Made by a program: the position numbers and the translations under genes. The notes under the pieces are model-generated. The model was not told the DNA's origin and did not search any database. It saw only the letters and a list, made by a program, of their open reading frames with translations. This document shows, one piece after another, positions 5,752 through 8,405 of a stretch of DNA of 8,405 bases (position 1 is its first letter; each line of letters opens with the position of its first letter). Source of the stretch: Listeria marthii FSL S4-120 (GTDB lineage Bacteria; Bacillota; Bacilli; Lactobacillales; Listeriaceae); assembly GCA_000183865.1 (NCBI GenBank), contig CM001047.1, forward strand, positions 884,690-893,094, in the 5' to 3' direction.

Positions 5752-6855
5752 ATGGAAATCATCATTTATATTTTTGTTAGTATTGCAATCATTTCACTGC
5801 AAGCAATCACCCCTTTTGTAATTAGAAAATCAGAATGTTTTGGTGTCAATGTTGGCGAACGTGCAAACCGAAATGCGGAATTAACACGCTTAAAAAAACA
5901 ATATGTTGGTCAAGTGGTTTTATGGACGGTTTTTGTTGCTATTATTGGTATCGCGCTCATTCAAGGTTTTCATTCCAGCGAAAATATCCAAGCGGGTATC
6001 TTTATCGCCTCGATGTTTGGCCAATTAATTGTATCTTTTATTATTTATTACCGTTTCCACCAAACAACTTTGCAGTGGAAGAGAGAAAAAATAGAAGCGG
6101 GAGAAATTTCGACCAATTCCATCATTATGGTAGATACGAGTTTCCACCGCAGAAAAATGGTTATCTCCTATACATGGTTTGTTGTGCCGCTATTAATTTT
6201 TATTATTACGCTGGCGATTACGGTCGTCTTTTATCCGGTAGCACCAGAGGCTTTTCCGATACATTTTGATATGAACGGTGCGGTGACGGATACAGTTACC
6301 AAATCACCACGAGTAGCATTACTTTTACCGATGATGCAACTTGGGATGATTGCTTTATTTATATTTATTAATTTCGTGATTGCGCGAAGTAAACAAACCG
6401 TTGAAAACGAAAACCCGACTGATTCGCTAAAACGGAATATGTTATTTAGACAGATTTCTAGTAAAGCGATGTTAATCATGTGCACGATTATGGTACTTGA
6501 TTTCCTCGTGATGCAAGTAGTTACATTGCTGTCACTACCGGCTGAATGGATGCTGACAGCTACGATTATCACGGTCGTTTTGATTCTATTTGGTACTGTG
6601 TTACTTGCTGTTAAAGTAGGGCAAGGTGGCAGCAGACTTAAATTTGCTGATCAGCCGGATGGTGTGAATAAACCAATTCGTGATGATGATGCGTTTTGGA
6701 AAGCGGGTGTTATTTATTTTAACCGAAACGATCCAGCTTTATTTGTAGAAAAACGCTTTGGGATTGGTTGGACGATTAATACAGCTCGTCCGGTTGCTTG
6801 GTTATCTTTTGTCATTATTATTGCTGTTATCATTTTAATTAGCGTCTTGTTTTAA
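5752..6855 (+). CDS. DUF1648/DUF5808 integral membrane protein (SdpI-related)
   Basis: A 367-residue membrane protein with eight likely helices, at about residues 1-24, 53-72, 80-101, 138-162, 188-210, 237-260, 266-288 and 347-367. After the fourth helix comes the DUF1648 signature, Pro-Glu-Ala-Phe-Pro-Ile-His-Phe-Asp-Met-Asn-Gly (165-176), as in the N-terminal half of the SdpI immunity protein of Bacillus subtilis. Near the C-terminus, Tyr-Phe-Asn-Arg-Asn-Asp-Pro-Ala (322-329) and Lys-Arg-Phe-Gly-Ile-Gly-Trp-Thr-Ile-Asn (334-343) match the DUF5808 motif. Its biochemical role is not established; related genes next to GntR or ArsR regulators are linked to envelope stress or peptide immunity. 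It is the second gene of the GntR operon: the GGAG at 5743-5746 lies in the end of the regulator gene, so translation is probably coupled. Confidence 0.85.
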   Translation: MEIIIYIFVSIAIISLQAITPFVIRKSECFGVNVGERANRNAELTRLKKQYVGQVVLWTVFVAIIGIALIQGFHSSENIQAGIFIASMFGQLIVSFIIYYRFHQTTLQWKREKIEAGEISTNSIIMVDTSFHRRKMVISYTWFVVPLLIFIITLAITVVFYPVAPEAFPIHFDMNGAVTDTVTKSPRVALLLPMMQLGMIALFIFINFVIARSKQTVENENPTDSLKRNMLFRQISSKAMLIMCTIMVLDFLVMQVVTLLSLPAEWMLTATIITVVLILFGTVLLAVKVGQGGSRLKFADQPDGVNKPIRDDDAFWKAGVIYFNRNDPALFVEKRFGIGWTINTARPVAWLSFVIIIAVIILISVLF

Positions 6856-6874
6856 CTTGTTCGGAGTGGGGTAT
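6849..6874 (+). promoter_or_regulatory. Sigma-B promoter of the GyrI-like gene
   Basis: GTTTTA (6849-6854), 14 bp, GGGTAT (6869-6874) fits the Listeria/Bacillus sigma-B consensus GTTTWW-N13-15-GGGWAW at every defined position. The -35 box lies in the last codons and stop of the membrane protein gene. Transcription should begin about 45 bp before the next start codon. The presumed ortholog lmo0911 is, as I recall, listed in sigma-B regulons. Confidence 0.82.
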
Positions 6875-6928
6875 TTACCATATGTTATGCAGGTCTTGGT
6901 GAGATGCTTTTTAAAGGAGTAGATAATC

Positions 6929-7432
6929 ATGGCGATTAGGTTAAAGCGACTAGAGGAATGGGAAGGATTTACTGGTATTGCATTCGTCCGCGAAGGTCTT
7001 AAAACAGAAGCCTTACACACAGAAATTAGAAGCGCCTTCAAAGAAATGCTCAAACTTGCGCAAGAACTAGCTGATTTTTCCGAACAAAAAACGTTTTATG
7101 GTATTTCTGTCCATAATATAGAAGATGGGATAACGCATTATTCGGTCATTCCCGTAGAACAAAAATATCCTAATTTAAAAGAACCGCTAGAGTGGATTGA
7201 AGTGCCGGCTCATACGTATTTTGTTGCCGAGCATATCCCAGGTACCGACATAATCGAAAGCTACGAAGAAATTACCAGAGCGATTCAAGCGAAGAACTAC
7301 AAGCCATACATTACAGCAAACAATCCCGTCTTTGATCCATTACCATTCAAATTGGAACTGTATACAATAGACGAGAGTGAGAAGGCAAATATCGAAATTA
7401 GAATTCCTGTCGTTAAAGAACTTCATACGTAA
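6929..7432 (+). CDS. Stand-alone GyrI-like/effector-binding domain protein
   Basis: A 167-residue cytoplasmic protein made only of the GyrI-like (SHS2-repeat) small-molecule-binding fold, which in other proteins is the C-terminal effector domain of MerR- and AraC-type regulators. Visible family features are Tyr-Gly-Ile (57-59), His-Tyr-Ser-Val-Ile-Pro-Val-Glu (70-77), the Ile-Glu-Val-Pro-Ala-His-Thr-Tyr (90-97) strand before the second repeat, and the closing Leu-Glu-Leu-Tyr (142-145) plus Ile-Glu-Ile-Arg-Ile-Pro-Val (155-161). No helix-turn-helix is present, so it is not itself a DNA-binding regulator. Stand-alone members have been proposed to bind or hydrolyse lipophilic toxic compounds, which is not shown here. 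AAAGGAG (6913-6919) precedes the ATG by 9 bases. A sigma-B promoter upstream makes it a likely general-stress protein. Confidence 0.8.
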   Translation: MAIRLKRLEEWEGFTGIAFVREGLKTEALHTEIRSAFKEMLKLAQELADFSEQKTFYGISVHNIEDGITHYSVIPVEQKYPNLKEPLEWIEVPAHTYFVAEHIPGTDIIESYEEITRAIQAKNYKPYITANNPVFDPLPFKLELYTIDESEKANIEIRIPVVKELHT

Positions 7433-7439
7433 AAATGCG

Positions 7440-7469
7440 AGCCTGGGACTTTTGTTCTGGGCTTTTTTA
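7440..7469 (+). terminator. Probable terminator after the GyrI-like gene
   Basis: An 8-9-bp stem (7440-7448 with 7455-7463) contains three G-T wobbles and closes a short loop, followed by a run of T (7463-7468). It is weaker than the other terminators in the window. Confidence 0.6.
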
Positions 7470-7492
7470 TACTAGCAAGCTGTTTTTGAGTG

Positions 7493-7501
7493 TGCTATAA
7501 T
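7493..7501 (+). promoter_or_regulatory. Extended -10 promoter of the formate/nitrite transporter gene
   Basis: TGC-TATAAT is an extended -10 with a perfect -10 hexamer (7496-7501). The -35 region at 17-bp spacing is poor (TAGCAA). Transcription should begin near 7508, just before the palindrome at 7514-7531. Confidence 0.7.
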
Positions 7502-7513
7502 AAGTACGCTATT

Positions 7514-7531
7514 TTGTGATTATTTTAACAA
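7514..7531. promoter_or_regulatory. Rex-like operator upstream of the formate/nitrite transporter
   Basis: The 18-bp site TTGTGATTATTTTAACAA matches the Gram-positive Rex consensus TTGTGAAWWWWTTCACAA at 16 of 18 positions; the left half TTGTGA is perfect. It lies between the predicted transcription start and the Shine-Dalgarno AAGGAAGG, a position where a bound repressor would block transcription. Rex releases DNA when NADH is high. Binding is inferred from the match alone. Confidence 0.55.
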
Positions 7532-7547
7532 GAAGGAAGGGATTCAT

Positions 7548-8360
7548 GTGGGATATTACAGCCCGCAGGAAGTAACAGAGATTACGATTGAAAAAGGAAC
7601 CCAAAAAGCAAATTCAAGTACGTTAACACTTGTATTGCTAGGCTTTTTAGGTGGAGCTTTCATCTCGCTTGGTTACTTATTATACATACGTGCAGTAGGA
7701 ACAATGCCTCACGAATGGGGAAGTTTTGCAACGCTAATTGGAGCGAGTTTGTTTCCAGTTGGACTTGTTTGTATCTTGCTAGGTGGAGGAGAACTAATCA
7801 CTGGCAACATGATGGCCGTAGCGATTGCTTGGTATGACAAAAAAATTTCCTTCCAACAACTTCTTAGAAACTGGGCCATTGTGTCCGTAATGAACTTAGT
7901 AGGCGCCTTTTTCGTCGCTTATTTCTTTGGACATTTCGTTGGCTTAACAGAAGGCGATTTCTTACCAAAAACCCTCGCAACAGCTGGTGCAAAAATTAAC
8001 GATCCTTTCTGGGTTGCTTTTGTTTCCGGTATTGGTTGTAACTGGTTTGTAGGAATTGCTGTTTGGCTTTGTTACGCGGCCAAAGATTTCGCTGGAAAAA
8101 TTCTCGGCATTTGGTTCCCAGTAATGGCCTTTGTCGCAATTGGATTCCAGCACGTTGTCGCCAACATGTTTATCATTCCAGCCGCGATTTTCGCTGGATA
8201 CTATTCATGGGCAGATTTTATTTGGAACGTCATCCCAGTATACTTAGGAAACGTCGTCGGCGGAGCAGTGTTCGTCAGCCTATTCTACTTCCTTGCCTAT
8301 AAGAAAAACGCACCAAAAAAAGTAAAAGAAGAAATTCATCAACCAATTGAAGAAAATTAA
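7548..8360 (+). CDS. Formate/nitrite transporter (FocA/NirC family)
   Basis: A 270-residue, six-helix pentameric channel that moves formate, nitrite or related small anions across the cytoplasmic membrane. Family marks are Gly-Gly-Gly-Glu-Leu-Ile-Thr-Gly-Asn-Met-Met (79-89), the FNT signature Gly-Ile-Gly-Cys-Asn-Trp-Phe-Val (161-168), and Gly-Phe-Gln-His-Val-Val-Ala-Asn (199-206), in which His202 is the central pore histidine. Two neutral half-helix breaks fit the FocA-like fold. Selectivity between formate and nitrite cannot be read from these motifs. The start is GTG at 7548: AAGGAAGG (7533-7540) is 7 bases upstream, and the ATG at 7546 is in another frame. No nitrite reductase or formate lyase gene lies next to it in the window. 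A Rex-like site in the leader suggests induction when NADH accumulates, as in fermentation. Confidence 0.9.
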   Translation: MGYYSPQEVTEITIEKGTQKANSSTLTLVLLGFLGGAFISLGYLLYIRAVGTMPHEWGSFATLIGASLFPVGLVCILLGGGELITGNMMAVAIAWYDKKISFQQLLRNWAIVSVMNLVGAFFVAYFFGHFVGLTEGDFLPKTLATAGAKINDPFWVAFVSGIGCNWFVGIAVWLCYAAKDFAGKILGIWFPVMAFVAIGFQHVVANMFIIPAAIFAGYYSWADFIWNVIPVYLGNVVGGAVFVSLFYFLAYKKNAPKKVKEEIHQPIEEN

Positions 8361-8363
8361 GCC

Positions 8364-8400
8364 AAAAAGCTAGTTGCATTCCGTGTAACTAGCTTTTTTT
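8364..8400 (+). terminator. Rho-independent terminator after the formate/nitrite transporter
   Basis: A stem of about 12 bp (8364-8375 with 8387-8398) closes an 11-base loop and ends in a run of seven T (8394-8400). Confidence 0.92.
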
Positions 8401-8405
8401 ATAAT

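Noticed and set aside
5835..6269. 144-residue plus-strand frame inside the DUF1648 gene
   Set aside because: It is an alternative-frame shadow rich in Cys and Tyr; the overlapping frame carries the membrane segments and the DUF1648 motif.
6857..6886. Sigma-A promoter TTGTTC-N18-TATGTT for the GyrI-like gene
   Set aside because: Only 3 of 6 and 4 of 6 matches with long spacing; the overlapping sigma-B promoter fits far better.
7546..7548. ATG at 7546 as start of the formate/nitrite transporter
   Set aside because: It is in a different frame from the transporter; the in-frame start is GTG at 7548.
1..8405. CRISPR array, insertion sequence, toxin-antitoxin pair or phage genes
   Set aside because: No regularly spaced repeats, transposase or integrase motifs, or small paired genes were seen on either strand.

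Overview
The window looks like chromosomal DNA of a low-GC Gram-positive (Firmicutes), most likely Listeria (L. monocytogenes or a close relative). The sequence shows AT-rich coding DNA, strong GGAGG-type ribosome binding sites, T-tailed hairpin terminators and sigma-A promoters, plus one near-perfect sigma-B promoter. The genus call rests on my recollection of the gene order (OsmC, YdeI-like, phosphatase, glutathione reductase, phosphoglycerate-mutase-like, AI-2E-family, GntR, DUF1648, GyrI-like, formate/nitrite transporter), which resembles the lmo0903-lmo0912 stretch of EGD-e. No search was run.

Layout. The window opens in the last bases of a tRNA gene and its terminator. Two monocistronic units follow: an OsmC-family protein (151-531) with its own promoter and terminator, and a two-domain YdeI/OmpD-associated-type protein (647-1321), also with its own promoter and terminator. 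Next is a probable three-gene operon at 1453-4037: a CX5R protein phosphatase, glutathione reductase (gor) and a histidine-phosphatase (phosphoglycerate mutase-like) protein. It ends in a bidirectional hairpin shared with the convergent AI-2E-family membrane protein gene (4080-5216, minus strand, TTG start).

A 140-bp divergent intergenic region separates that gene from a two-gene cassette. The cassette encodes a YtrA-type GntR repressor (5357-5749) and an SdpI-related DUF1648 membrane protein (5752-6855). A perfect inverted repeat lies over the -10 box of the cassette promoter and is probably the GntR operator. A stand-alone GyrI-like small-molecule-binding protein (6929-7432) follows, with a sigma-B promoter that starts inside the last codons of the membrane gene. 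The final gene is a formate/nitrite transporter (7548-8360, GTG start); between its promoter and its start lies an 18-bp palindrome closely matching the Rex (NADH-sensing) operator. It ends in a strong terminator.

How the genes work together. Most are housekeeping, stress or redox functions: peroxide or thiol chemistry (OsmC), glutathione recycling (gor), general stress (sigma-B GyrI-like), NADH-linked fermentation (Rex site and formate channel) and envelope or peptide sensing (GntR-DUF1648). I saw no mobile element, CRISPR array or phage gene. The most interesting material is regulatory (sigma-B promoter, Rex-like site, GntR operator) and contextual (two phosphatases flanking glutathione reductase). 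I found no clearly new multi-gene system. No intergenic gap exceeds about 140 bp, and the gaps are largely accounted for by promoters and terminators.
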